Shown piece by piece: positions 15,001 to 26,734 of a DNA stretch of 64,000 nucleotides (the first letter of the stretch is position 1; each line of letters begins with the position of its first letter). The stretch is from Bugulina stolonifera (Eukaryota; Bryozoa; Gymnolaemata; Cheilostomatida; Bugulidae), in contig OW285189.1 in assembly GCA_935421135.1 (NCBI GenBank), positions 17,815,072 through 17,879,071 of the forward strand, read 5' to 3'. A model generated the notes under the pieces. It was not told where the DNA came from. It worked only from the letters and a program-made list of their open reading frames with translations, and did no database searches. The position numbers and the translations under genes were made by a program.

Positions 15001-18000
15001 GGTAGAATGCACCATTATCCATCATAATTATAACATTTGTGCCTTACTAGGGAACACAACTCCAAATAGTTCTATATTACACGGATATTGTATGTGTGTA
15101 TGTAGGGCTAACATAGGAGAAATAACAAAATAAATCCACGAACTGCATACATGTATGTAATCACAGTTTGGCTGGTGATATTGTTACCTGCGCTAGCTGT
15201 AGGTAGAGCAGAAGTTGTTTCCCTCAATAGGGTGGGCCGGGATACAGAGAGATACTTCTGGATAAATTCCAAGTCGGCAAGGCTCAGTTTCGAGAGGACG
15301 TTCTTATCGGGGAGAGGCGTGGTGTCCTTCACACTGTAGACGGCACTTCCTGTCCCAGAAGGCTGAGCATCGTATAGATTCAAGCTAACAGAACGAGATT
15401 TCGGGTTCTCTGCGTCATGCCTACATACGACATTCAAGACTTTTAGTCAACACATACAAACAAGCATATTCATGCATTTATACAGGCTGTAGATGAAATA
15501 ATTACCACTATTGACATATTTCAAAGACCTCTCAGTGTGGCAGAGGTGAGCTAAGGTAGTATCCACGACTGAGCTAAGTATTGGTACCCAGGCCGGTGTG
15601 TTATTCATACTCACGTATATTTCAGAGCAGCAGCGGCAAGTCTAGACTTCTCTTCATCATCACAGTACGTTAGATCAGGGTCTAGGTACAGTTCATAGCT
15701 CTCAAGAAGTCCACCAACAATACACTGTGTGTAGGGGCTCTCCCAACCGTACCCTAAATCTAACAAACTCTTCAACGAGAACTTCAGCACCTTTTTTAGT
15801 GTGTCGGATGCTCTAAACTGTAACACTCTACTTTCAGAGAGTAGGTTCTGGCACGTCCCAAACAGATTATCTGTAAATAGTAGAATTTAGACTAAAATAA
15901 ACCAATCGCATATTTGGAGTCTGTAGAGCTTACTACATAGTATTTGGTTTCCATGTGAAGCAGTGCAGGTACGTAACTAACGCCATACGATGGTGCCCCA
16001 AATTCTAACCACACTACATTCAGGTACGAGCTGCCATTAGTGTAATGTTTGCCACCACATCATGTAGATCTACTTGTGATATACTTTATGTTTAATTTGA
16101 GTCTCCAAGGGATTGGTATTTAGTTTCATGTAATCAGAAATCTATCAATCTCTGTGTACACTAAAACGGGAGTATACAGTGGTAGGCCTAAAGGACAGGT
16201 ACTGGTAAATAAAGATGAGCCTGCATGTACCTATATGTTACACTAGGGAAAGTAGTAATAACATAATATATCCCTGCAGGACAGATGACATTTTATCAGA
16301 AGTTATCGATTAAACATCATTAGATGGCCAATTATAAAGTTGATTTACATTTCACTGGAAGAAAGATCCCTAATGACACGACAGTGCATCATTGAGTTCA
16401 TATAATATTCGGGTGTTGTCTTTCCTTAACATTATGGAACATGAAATATTTCATCACAGAGCAGAAACTTGATTAGATATAAGTGGATAATTTCGAAGGT
16501 GTTGAAATTAAAAATGAAAACATTGGGTTACTTTTAAATTGACATTACAAGAATTCTTGCCTACGTTAAAGACCTTCAAGGTACATAGGTTACTGTTATT
16601 AATAGTAGGTGATAGTAATGCATCAGATTTCCAAACACAGTATCATTGCTAAACGTATGCACATAAAATATACTGTTAATTTGCTTGCCCCTTGTAAATC
16701 TGCAATGTATCATATTATTTTAAGGACAGGCCAAGCGATTTTCCCAAATAGGATTTCCCAAACAATTCAACGAATAGCTTGCAATTCGCGACATGTATTC
16801 TCTTGTATTTATGATATGTCGTATCGTAACGTACTGTCATCATATATTTCAGTTCAACGGCTCACTAAAAGGATGCTGCTGTACTGACTACAAGTATTGC
16901 ATAGTTTAGTACAAGTCAGCACAAGGACAGCTAGTGACATTTCTATGCTGAATATTATCTGATTGAGTATGCCATCTACAGCTACATTCATATCTACATG
17001 TATGTATATGTATATGTGCTCAGAGTGATGCGTATTGATTTTATAGAATAAGTGGAAATGAGCATCAAGGAGAGAATTAAATAACAAATACAGTGTACAT
17101 GTACACTTAGATATAGTTTCATCAGGCCACAGATATGGCATACATGCATACGTAGTGAATTCAAGCTGCCTGTCCTGACGCTGCCAGCATACTGTAGGGC
17201 AAACTACTTACACAAACTCAAGGCGTTTCCTTTAGTTATGGAATAATATATTTTGGTTTCCGGCTTTAAACTCATGCATGTGTCCCAATTTTAATATTAC
17301 ATTATTCTGTTTCCATATAATGTCTATTTTTATTTAACCCCAAAATAGAACTCATTTTCATTCATAGCTACCAGAATTTTTTTCCAAAAATAAATTACAC
17401 CATGCCTACCACAGTTACCATACGTAGGCCATTTCAGAGAAAGTGAGTGAGTGATGGAAAGGCATAGGGCTACTATTTTAGTAGTGTCAGTACGAGAAGA
17501 CTTTCCCTAGCTAGTCATCCGCTACTGCATTATGCATATATACACACATTGTACACATTGACTAATATTCTAATATTAAATTATTCGTAGATTCTCCGAA
17601 TATATATATATACATTATTAACCGTACATACATATATGTATAAATACGTAATATAGGCTTCATAGACGCATTATATACCACATCGATATGATGTGGTATT
17701 ATGTGGAATTATTATGTAGAATAGGTGGATTATTATGTAGAATAACACAGGAGATAGGTGTCTATAAGTATAGTTACAAATACACAGCTAGTAACATCCA
17801 TCGAGACATATACATGTAATATAGAGACAAATACATGTATTATAATAATAGAGACATTAGTGTATATTGTAGATAGAGACAATAGTGACACTGCAGTGAA
17901 GCTACCAGCTTACATTCAAAGCATACCATCTAGTTCAACAACTGATGGAATCTGTATAATCACCACTAGTGGTGGAGACTATACAGATTCTCATACAAGT

Positions 18001-21000
18001 TTCTACTGTAGGCACACACCACAAGTCTCTATCGACTGTTCATTAGAACGTCCAAAAAGTTGCCCAAATTTGGTATGAGTTGTCCTCTCTCTCTATGAGC
18101 GATATATATAATTATTTTACCCCAATATGGGAAGTCTGCCTACTGACGGTAATCAAATTAAACAGTTTTGTAATTTTAATTTAAATACTAGCTTCTGCCC
18201 TCCCCACACCACAAGTTTTCCCCATAGCTACCTATGAGTGAATGGTTACATAACGTGAATGTAATCCGCAGCAACATAACTACCGGGTGTGTAAGAGATT
18301 GCATTTTAAAACTTTTCTACTAAATATAATTCACCGTTTCTTTACATTTAGACATTTTCTAGTTTTCGAAATCCGCTTGCTGTACCACCATAAAATATGA
18401 TGCACAATGTTATTACATACAGAATACATGTATTACACACTATATAGCATAGCGCTGGTATAAGGTTACGCCAGCATTACATCCAATTACCTAAGAGAAT
18501 TGAAGTACACATTCAACTTGATAAGTTCATTATTCGGTAACTATGTAAACACCAAGTCACTAGGCAATGTAAACTAGATAGGCCTACACTAATTTTTATG
18601 TTTTACTTTTCTATGGTAGTTTTACCATGGCCAGAGACTGCTATGAGAGAAATATTGAGTTTCTGTTTATTGATTAAATTAGGGAATTATATTTTTTGAT
18701 AAGTCGATGCCAGGAGATTCCATGAAGCAGTTGACGTCACGTTTTCTACTTGGCTACGCGAGTTTCAAGTTACAAGAACATCTACAACCATGCTTATTTG
18801 TGGATAACTTCAGCCTAAAAGTTCTAATCATAGAGTCGAGAGATAAACCTAGTCATTAACTAGTGTACACAGTTCCACATTGACACTGCCTTCCCAATCA
18901 GAAATCAGTCATTTTGTATATAGCTAGTACATGTATATAGCTAGTATATAGCTAGTATATAGCTAGTATATAGCTAGTATATAGCTAGTATATAGCTAGT
19001 ACATAGCTAGTATATAGCTAGTATATAGCTAGTACATAGCTAGTATATAGCTAGTATATAGCTAGTATATAGCTAGTATATAGCTAGTATATAGCTAGTA
19101 TATAGCTAGTACATAGCTAGTATATAGCTAGTATATAGCTAGTATATAGCTAGTATATAGCTAGTATATAGCTAGTATATAGCTAGTATATAGCTAGTAC
19201 ATAGCTAGTATATAGCTAGTATATAGCTAGTACATATATACAGCTAGCAATGTCTAGACTCTCATACATTAACGAAATAAACTTCTAGTAGCCTAATTAC
19301 TTTTTGTTTATACAAACAATTAGACTGAGAACCTATCTACAAACATGTAATTATATATAGTGGTAGAGACAGCACAGCAATGACAGCATTTGTGTAGTTG
19401 GACAATTAGAGGCTGACACTGTATAGTATAGTATAGTATAGAAGCAAACATCTCCTTTATGTCAATCAATGGGTACAGTATACATTTAGAGACAGTTGTA
19501 GATGCCATATATATTGATTCCTGGTTTTAAATGGAAAGAAGGAAAGTATACAGCACTGCTGGCAGCCCTACAGTAAGCCCTACATTAGCCAGCATAAATA
19601 CTGCGATACTTTCAACTGCTCTCTGATCATAAAATTGAATTTTAGAATGAGTTTCGGTGTATCTCTGAGAACTTTTCATGTTCTTAGATCTCTGATATGG
19701 GAACATGAGTTGAAAGTACAACTAAAGCCAGTAAAGAGAACATAGATGTAGCCTGTAGCCTATAATAAGTGTGCGTTACAGGCTTAGAAGACATAGGTGT
19801 AGCCTGTAGCATAGGATATATATGTGTGTTATAAGCTTGCATCCAGAATAAATTATTCCTGGAATAGAATAATAAATGAACACCTTAGTATTATGATAAT
19901 TCTAGTATGCCTATAATATACATGTATATACATGTATACTATTATACATGTATATACATTGTACATGTATATATCTTAACGGTATTAGCCAACACCATTA
20001 GCCAACACCAGTCGCGGGTTGAATTAGTAAGGGTTTAGTAATACTCTTCGTGTACCTAACCAGTACTCTAGTGAATTGGTAGCCTAAGTTCCCTATCTAC
20101 TCAGTTAACTGGAAAATTCAGGAAGTCGAAGCTGTAGGCCTACAGTCCAATAGTGGGTGCATGTATATAGACCTACATGCATATATAATGTAAACAGTGT
20201 GACATTACAGCGGTAGAGAATATGGAATAGAGTACGTACCGTCAACACAGAGTTCATATTTAGAGCACAGAGCAGAGTTGTACCGGCAGCCTGTAAAACC
20301 ATAAATAAGATGTGATAAAGTGTTACATGCGTGTACGGCCTAAGCAGGGCTCACATGGACTATTTTTGGCTGATTTATATAAATCAAAGAATTTTACAAC
20401 AACAGTATAACCTACAATAAATATACCATCATTATAATATTACAAAATAACATGATTAAGCAATATCCAATGGGTAATCTATCTACAAAGAACGTTTGAA
20501 AAATAGTTTTATAAAATCAAAATTGGTTTCAAGGTATAACATTGGGACAAGTTATTATGTACCCCAGCAGTCCAAAATAGGCTATCCAACCATAACCCTA
20601 TTGCCCTATTCCACAGTGAGGCTAGCGGTGTTTCATTGGTTCATTGCGGAGCAATCTGGGGTAGCAACCCACGCATATGCTGACAATCGTCAATGAAGTC
20701 TAATTTCAGACTTCAAAGTGTTAATAAAATATTGATTGCGTATTTCAAAACAAGCGCAGCAATGTAGAATCATATTATCCCAACTCCCCCACCGGCTTAT
20801 AGAACAGTCATCACAGTTATAATGTTTCCTCAACTGCTAGGCCTGTATGCATCGTGAGATCTTGCGATCATAACCTAGCCTCACAAGTTATCGACATCCA
20901 ACTACCTTAAGGTCATGTGACCCTTAAGTGACCTTAAAGCACCTCCTGTCCACCCCTCCATAAGAACATATAGTTTACTAAGTCCTGCTCTCCACCATCT

Positions 21001-23153
21001 GTTACTAACATATCATAGTCAATGTTACACCTACATGTAGCTCTATTTTTATGAGAATAATTACATTGTTCCCCTAAGCCAAGCCAAGGTAATCAAGTTT
21101 TCAGTTTGAATATTTATTTCAATTTGAGTGTATGAGGACTAGACTGAAATACTCTCCACTGATGTAGTTGGTAGAGCATTTTATTGTACATGTGTTACTA
21201 CACTAAGGTCTACATAGTTGTAATTCTGTAGATTGTACAATTGGGGCAAAGTTACACACAAAACAGTCAACTCATTATGTCTATACCAGTACACAGCACA
21301 GACTCAGGTTATTTCAGATTATATCGTCAGATTGGTGTCACAATGTGTAGGCTATAAGTGTCTCTCATATACATGATCCTAGAACAGATTTACCATAGGC
21401 TATGATTAGCGTTATTATAGTGGTGTGGCAACGTGTATAGATGTAACGTTGACCATCTCAGTAACATCCTACAGGAAATACATGCTCCTTCTAGTCATGA
21501 GATACAGTTTAGTCTAATCCCAATGGTATTGACTTGTCACTTATTATTCATTAACAACAAGTTCTAGTGTTTACGTCAAGACTATACAAGCATTTGATAA
21601 GGTTGTTGATAAACTGTGCTTTATTACACCAAATACACAGGAAAGGTGTCCAATAAAAAAACTTTAAATCAATGATACGTTTTAATACCAATACACCGAT
21701 CATGTTTCAATGAGATTTCACAATCCTCTGTAGGCCCTAGTTGTTAACAAGACATTAACGCAGTATGCTGAGTGATATGCACCAGTCAATGCTCTTCACA
21801 CCTTTCTATATATAGAGAGTAGTCCAAGCATGAAGTAAACGTAACTAGTAGGCCTAATCCAGTGAAACCTGATTATATTAAGTTGAACTAGGCCTGAATT
21901 TATTGTAAACGAGGACCCGATTTATACATAGTCGGGCATGTGTATGGATAACTTATTTAGACTTAAGATCTCCGGTTAGACCAATTTTGTAGAAGTTGGA
22001 CTTAATGAGAGAAAATTAAATGTATAACTCAGCATATAAACTGGGCACTTCAATATTATAAAAATAATATTCATATAAAGCTGAAGGCATAAAATACATT
22101 CGGTTAGAGCTATTAGCATACGTGGAGAACTGTAGAAGTCGGTCTACCGCCGCAAATAATCGGTGAAAAACCGAATTGATTACGTGATGATGTTTGTGAG
22201 ACGGCAGCTGAGAGAATCTCAACATCTATGTGTATGTAATATAATTATAATATGTGTATTTTTAATTAACTAAAAGTCTTGTAGCTTACATTATTGTTGA
22301 AACAAAGAAACATGTCATTTATATACATATAAGCCAATAATGAAATTGTTATTGATTGGACTGCTAGAATAGTTTTGATTTAGTAATCTTGTATTCTACT
22401 AGACTTACTGGTTGCTAGTAATTTCCACATTAATAAACTAGAGACCTAAGCAAACAATAGCCACAGTCCCACAGGAGTTGTTTTATTGTTGATAAAATTA
22501 GCCACTCTTATATTGAAATCAATAGAAACTTTCTTGTAACCTGTGCGTCATCAATATTTTTTAATGTTTGTTATGATTGCCCTGTGACCATTGTTCGGAA
22601 GTGGATAGTCGGGTTACTAACTACAGATCTCTACTATGTGTTTGTAGGCGTACTAATAATAACTCTCGGAAAGAGACGGTTACATTAGGCATTCAAGCTC
22701 TGCCTGGAGTTGAATCATGTAAGAGGGAGGGGAGTTTAAATGATGGCAGACGAAGCCCTGTAAATTTATACACAACCCACAACTCTGTAGCATTCATATA
22801 AGTTATACATTTAGGGCCTGGGTTGTTGCTATCAATGGGCAAGTTTTAGTAGAATATTCTCATTTGTAGCTAGCGATCCATGTGATGAATATCATTTCAA
22901 AGTCAATAGAGTATGACATTGTACAACATGTAGATACTAGATGTAAAACAGTGGAGTTATTAATGTCAGCATTGTATGCTATAGTCTATAGCAGGTCCTA
23001 CCTACACGTGTTAGTATGATTAGATATAATCATTTATACTACGTAGTGTAACTTTTTATACTGATTCATATACCTACCATATTTTGTGGAAGACTTAGGA
23101 GAGGTACACACAGCAGTAGCCAAAATCAGTATAAATACCAGGAAAGAATCCAT
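1..23153 (-). CDS. PTPRN: IA-2/phogrin-like receptor-type protein tyrosine phosphatase, 5' 17 exons (3' end off window)
   Basis: Exons in order: 23153-23078, 20290-20240, 15870-15615, 15420-15188, 14959-14888, 14096-13860, 11223-11119, 10344-10206, 9268-9185, 8252-8173, 5916-5846, 5017-4805, 4469-4330, 2013-1959, 925-784, 562-489, 156-1. All phases join, giving 728 codons without a stop. Residues 1-20 are a signal peptide. Residues 26-127 resemble the RESP18 homology domain (CSKYELCV, then DNLFGTCQ). Residues 230-360 are acidic, Thr-rich linker. Residues about 370-468 match the membrane-proximal SEA-like domain ([16 protein letters not shown]). A transmembrane helix spans about 487-508. The juxtamembrane motif [17 protein letters not shown] closely matches vertebrate IA-2. 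The phosphatase domain then begins ([41 protein letters not shown]). The WPD loop and Cys signature lie left of base 1, so activity cannot be judged. Known family role: dense-core secretory vesicle membrane protein. Family assignment is very secure; individual splice sites are about 90% sure. Confidence 0.93.
926..1958 (-). other. intron of the IA-2-like gene
   Basis: This is AT-rich intronic sequence between exons 14 and 15. It is dense in ATATAT and TAATAT runs. I see no exon, RNA gene or recognisable mobile element in it. Confidence 0.6.
1959..2205 (-). other. possible alternative long form of IA-2-like exon 14
   Basis: The homology-supported exon 14 is 2013-1959. The same reading frame stays open upstream to about 2264, and a second acceptor ending AAACAG lies just before 2205 in the same phase. 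Its use would insert 64 codons, rich in Ser and Gly with a Cys triplet, between the juxtamembrane segment and the MDISTGH motif. Vertebrate IA-2 has no such insert, so this is only a candidate alternative 3' splice site. Confidence 0.25.
2014..4329 (-). other. intron of the IA-2-like gene
   Basis: The intron lies between exons 13 and 14. Apart from the open stretch directly upstream of exon 14 (to about 2264), I recognise nothing in it. An 83-codon minus-strand open frame at 3769-4020 lacks a convincing acceptor and was not used. Confidence 0.55.
5917..8172 (-). other. intron of the IA-2-like gene with a CTG microsatellite
   Basis: This is AT-rich intron sequence between exons 10 and 11. It holds an uninterrupted CTG/CAG tract at about 6789-6815. 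A 72-codon plus-strand open frame (7190-7408) has no features supporting a gene. Confidence 0.55.
6789..6815. repeat. (CTG)n microsatellite, about 9 units
   Basis: Perfect CTG trinucleotide run inside an intron of the minus-strand IA-2-like gene, so it reads CAG on the coding strand. Confidence 0.9.
8936..9132. repeat. (AGT)n-rich trinucleotide repeat with interruptions
   Basis: A run of AGT units mixed with AGC, AAT and GAC variants, lying about 50 bases from the end of exon 9 of the IA-2-like gene. On the plus strand it looks like a poly-Ser open frame, which is an artefact of the repeat. Confidence 0.9.
9810..10080. mobile_element. MITE-like element, copy A, with 17-bp terminal inverted repeats
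   Basis: The ends are AGGTGTCTTCGCGACCT and its exact reverse complement. The flanks carry a possible 3-bp target duplication (TAT). The interior is distinctly more GC-rich than the surrounding intron. A diverged full-length relative occurs at 58640-58883 with recognisable similarity throughout, so this is an interspersed family. No transposase is encoded. It sits in an intron of the IA-2-like gene. Confidence 0.8.
11224..13859 (-). other. intron of the IA-2-like gene with a foldback sequence
   Basis: The intron lies between exons 6 and 7. It contains the hairpin-forming sequence at 13199-13309 and a cluster of ACATGTA-type repeats at about 13435-13490. I see nothing else recognisable. Confidence 0.55.
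13199..13309. repeat. foldback (hairpin) sequence
   Basis: The outer pair GTAACACAAAT / ATTTGTGTTAC encloses an inner stem, GAAGTTGTCCTCTCTTTCC paired with a near-complementary arm across an 8-base loop. The form resembles a short foldback MITE, but I see no target duplication. Confidence 0.6.
17948..17990. repeat. 43-bp interrupted palindrome
   Basis: The arms GAATCTGTATA and TATACAGATTC flank a CACCACTAGTGGTG core, so nearly the whole 43 bases can fold on itself. It lies in an intron. Confidence 0.7.
18918..19232. repeat. 11-bp minisatellite (TATAGCTAGTA), about 28 units
   Basis: Tandem array of TATAGCTAGTA with sparse TAT to CAT variants. It lies in the large intron between exons 2 and 3 of the IA-2-like gene. 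Confidence 0.95.
20291..23077 (-). other. first intron of the IA-2-like gene
   Basis: It separates the signal-peptide exon from the Cys-rich RESP18-like exon. The only structure noted is a cluster of AGGTCA-type half-sites at 20909-20936. Otherwise nothing is recognised. Confidence 0.5.
20909..20936. promoter_or_regulatory. cluster of nuclear-receptor-type half-sites
   Basis: AAGGTCA (20909), TGACC (20918) and TGACCTTA (20929) occur within 28 bases, forming inverted arrangements typical of nuclear-receptor response elements. This is a motif match only. It sits in the first intron of the IA-2-like gene. Confidence 0.3.
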
Positions 23154-23605
23154 GCTAGTCAACAATGCAGAGAACAAACCTACAAAAATACAATCTGGAA
23201 ACTAAAGATTAGGCCTATTGCAGGCTAATGAAAGATTACATCCCTGTTATACACCTACACATACAAGATAAAGCTGCTTAGATCCTAGTAACTTAGGCTA
23301 TATATTGATAAATCGCTAACAGGGTGCTAGCTTAGCTTTGATGACACAATTATTGGTAATCATAATAAATTAATGCAACCTGTAGGAGTCGATCTAGGTC
23401 TATATGAGAATATGAGGTCTACAGCAATCAATTGAAATAAAAGCACTGGACCAAAGACTCCTGGAATAAAATACTTTGTTATGTTATTATGATACTGTGT
23501 TCTTATACTATACACATGCCAAGGGGGTAGTCAAAAAAATAATAATTTTAACCCAAAAGATAAATGAAATTACCCATATTTCACAATGAAGCGATAATAG
23601 AAGTG

Positions 23606-23700
23606 TAAGGACCCACAGATAGGCCTAAGGACCCACAGGTAGGCCTAAGGTCCCACCGGTAGGCCTAAGGTCCCACCGGTAGGCCTAAGGTCCCAACAGT
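23606..23700. repeat. 20-bp minisatellite, about 4.7 units
   Basis: The unit is AAGGTCCCACCGGTAGGCCT with a few substitutions (ACCCACAG in the first copies). It lies about 0.45 kb upstream of the IA-2-like start codon. Confidence 0.9.
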
Positions 23701-24179
23701 CTAAAAAATGATTAACGAGTAAGATTTTACTTAGACGATGTATCATAGGCCTACACTAAATACCTCATCTCAATATCTGCATAGTTGTAGGAAAAGTGAA
23801 ATCAAAACATAACATTATACAATAGACCTAGGCTTACATAAGCTGATAATAAACATTAATAATAGAAATATTGAAGCATTATCTATATTAATTATCTGAA
23901 CCTACACAAAGATCATCGTCACACTAAACTACCTAGGGAGCGGAAGGGGTGAGCCTCATGTGGAGTAGTAGAAATAGTGAATACATTTTTGGACAATCCT
24001 TCATAGGTACAAATCCGTATAATAGGAAATTGTAGCCTACATGTAGGTTACTCAAGCACACTAGGTTATTGCTATCTAGTGGTTGTGGTATCATAGTGGG
24101 CCAATCTTTAGATACTCTGATTGCTCCAGGTAAGAAACTATTAAAATGTGGGGCATAGTTAGTGATGATAGATCTGAGC

Positions 24180-24450
24180 AGACCTAGTCTGGATCAGGTT
24201 GCTTCCTTTTTTTCGCCATGCAATTTCCTCATATGATGCACTGAATACAGGATATGAAGCCTTCAGGAGAAGATTAACACACCTTGCTTTTCGTCTTTTG
24301 GTTACCGGCAAGAGGCCCAACCCCTTCTTGGCAACGCCCAGACCCTTCCTTCCTTTGAGGTTAATGATGAACCTATGACATGGCCCTGCACTACCTCAAT
24401 TTGTTTTATTACCCTCTTCAAAATGGGATCCCATGCCAAAGAGGCCTATT
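24180..24450 (-). mobile_element. decayed non-LTR retrotransposon (LINE) reverse-transcriptase fragment
   Basis: On the minus strand one frame with stops reads AWDPILKRVIKQIEVVQ. This resembles the conserved segment near the C-terminal end of LINE reverse transcriptases, where a W-D/N-P motif is followed by lysines and IE.VQ. Weaker similarity continues downstream with frameshifts and stops. It is an inactive remnant, clade not determined. Confidence 0.55.
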
Positions 24451-26052
24451 CTAGATGCTGAATGCCTAATATTTATAATTACTCTTTATTATAATAATAT
24501 GATTATATTATTATTTATACAATCAAACTATACAATATAAATCATTAAATGGTAATAATATTGTTTAAATGTATTCATTTTTAGCCTATTGTATTAGGAA
24601 AAAACCAATGAAGAAAAGACACATTAAATTGAAGTAAAAAAAATTATTAAATTTAATAGAAACCAGGCACTTGACTTGGAATACAACAGTCTGCTTCTAC
24701 GTGTATATAAAATAGCCTAAATCAAATAATAATATATAATCATTCAAATAATAATAATAATATAAGTAAAAATGTCATTCAATGATTCATAGTTTTTTTC
24801 ATTTCTAAATACAAAAATTAACATCTAAAAATAAACACATGACATCTATCCTGTTCTACATAACAATCCAGTGTAACCAGTAATGTAAATGTTATGTCTT
24901 GTCATTTAATTTTTATCTTATGTAATAGAAGTATGGTTAAGTTATAGTTAAGTTTAGTAATGTTTTTTTCAGTGGAGTGTTAGTCATATATTATATGTAG
25001 TTAGTGTACCTGTAATCTATCTTTTGTTATAACTTATAGAGTGGAATACGAGAATATCCATATCACACCTCAGTCAATATTTTGATTATTCCTATTACTT
25101 TGAACGATATAGCAAGCGTAACATTTTTCTTCTGATATGTAAACAATATTAGTATTAATTATTAGTTTATTTTCATATCAAGCATTCATAACCGGAAAAC
25201 ACATGTATGCTTAGGTCAAAGGTCAAACATAGCCAGCGATGACATAGGTCTGACAATTATATTATCGGAAAAGCTTCATATTTGTGCATATTGCTAACCG
25301 ACTCTAATTAGATTCTTAGTGAATAGACCGTTATACTATTATGTCAGAAAATCGATAAAATATACTAAATAATACTACATCTGTAACTAATAATAAAAGT
25401 CTTGTGAAAAAAGGCAATATCTTCTTTAGGTATAAGAGATTATAATCAAAATCTTCCTAGTTTTACATCGGGAATTTCCATCTATCCACAAAAATATTCG
25501 TTATCCATCTATTTCTACACTTTTATATTTGTTGCTGCAAGGAGTTTACCGTGGTTTCCATGTTTGACTAAACTCATTGGCCAGACTTTTTACTCAACCC
25601 TTTGCAAAATATAGAACTTTTAATTTACGCTTTCATTTAATTCATTTTTTTACGAATTTTAGTTTATAAATCTAAAATCAAAATGATTAATCTTAATCAT
25701 TAATGTAAAAAAATTAATAATTATAATAATAGTTACAGTTAATACAAATAATATGATAGGATAATCATTTGTCTATTATTTTTAGAATTTTATTATTGTT
25801 ATGATATTATTATTGTATATTTAATATTAATATTCTGAATCGTGTTTTGCTCATAAACTAGAATCATCAAAAGGATCTATAATTTGCAAAGCTCATCAAA
25901 AATAATTCACAGTTTCGCAAATGAAAGAATCTACATCTACGCGTATTTTGATAACTAGTAATGTTGTTCTCTACAAAATGGTTAAAAAACTTACCGATTT
26001 TACTTCCCGCTATTAATCCCAGGTAAGAAAGCAAAGATCTAAAGGGATCTGC

Positions 26053-26229
26053 GTTTTTTTTTAATTTGGGGTGGAGAAGGCACTTCACCTATGGTGAAGC
26101 TACTGAAGTAGCACAGGAGCATTAAAGGTTGGATGCCCTTCCTAACACCACCAATGACCCTTATGGAAATCGAACCTGGGACTCCCACATGAAAGTCCAG
26201 AGCCCTTACCACTAGGCCACGGCAGCTCC
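26053..26229 (-). mobile_element. tRNA-derived SINE
   Basis: On the minus strand it starts GGAGCTGCC, then an A-box-like TGGCCTAGTGG (26219-26209) and a B-box-like GGTTCGATTTC (26176-26166), spaced as in a tRNA. A short body with AAGGGCATCC follows, then an A-rich tail (T run at 26054-26062 on the plus strand). This promoter-body-tail order is diagnostic of a SINE. No clear target duplication was found. Confidence 0.82.
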
Positions 26230-26447
26230 CTAGCACTCTACAAAATGGTTATACAATATTATTTAATGTGCATCTAAAATGGAAAGCATTTGCCAGTTGC
26301 TCAATGCCAGTAAAACGTTTTTTAAAGCTGTGCCACGGCAACTCCCTCGCACTCTACAAAATGGTTATACAATATTATTTAATGTGCATCTAAAATGGAA
26401 AGCATTTGCCAGTTGCCCAAAGCCAGTAAAACGTTTTTTAAAGCTGT
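26216..26447. repeat. 116-bp tandem duplication overlapping the SINE head
   Basis: Two adjacent copies (26216-26331 and 26332-26447) begin GCCACGGCA, which is the 5' head of the SINE, and continue into flanking DNA. They differ at only a few bases. The duplication therefore happened after the SINE inserted. Confidence 0.88.
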
Positions 26448-26734
26448 GTATGTAGGCCTATATTTGTACATCCCAGTTTTATTGTTTGGCAAATATGTTT
26501 ACGAGTTATGAACTAAAACTAAAATCATAAACTTGAAACTATTTTATCAAACAAACTAATGCCTTTGATATAAACAGTAAGCCTAAGTGTAGGCCAGCAT
26601 ATTGAGAAATGTTGTCGCTGTTGCTGTATCCTCCAATTATAGATGGTGATTACATGCTATTCTAATACTTTTATATATTTTATCGTTACTACTTTATTTT
26701 CAGAGAAACGGAGGGCAAGTTTATAACCTGTGAA

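Larger units (their letters stand above)
15871..20239 (-). other. 4.4-kb intron of the IA-2-like gene
   Basis: Contains an 11-bp minisatellite (18918-19232) and a perfect-core hairpin at 17948-17990. A 106-codon plus-strand open frame (17758-18078) overlaps that hairpin. It has no start context or family resemblance and was not called a gene. Confidence 0.55.
23154..26734. other. intergenic region between divergent IA-2-like and C22orf39-like genes
   Basis: Both genes point away from this region, so their promoters should lie inside it. No TATA box or CpG-rich promoter stood out. It contains a minisatellite, a LINE fragment, a SINE and a 116-bp duplication. The stretch 24460-25860 is very AT-rich with no recognised feature. 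Confidence 0.6.

Noticed and set aside
17758..18078. 106-codon plus-strand frame
   Set aside because: Overlaps a palindrome, lies in an intron, and shows no family resemblance or splice support.
20240..20290. Alternative reading of IA-2-like exon 2 as a hydrophobic stretch (LLCALNM)
   Set aside because: Its phase breaks the next exon. The frame giving [17 protein letters not shown] joins on both sides and matches the RESP18-like Cys pattern.
26039..26236. 65-codon minus-strand frame as a gene
   Set aside because: It lies entirely within the SINE.
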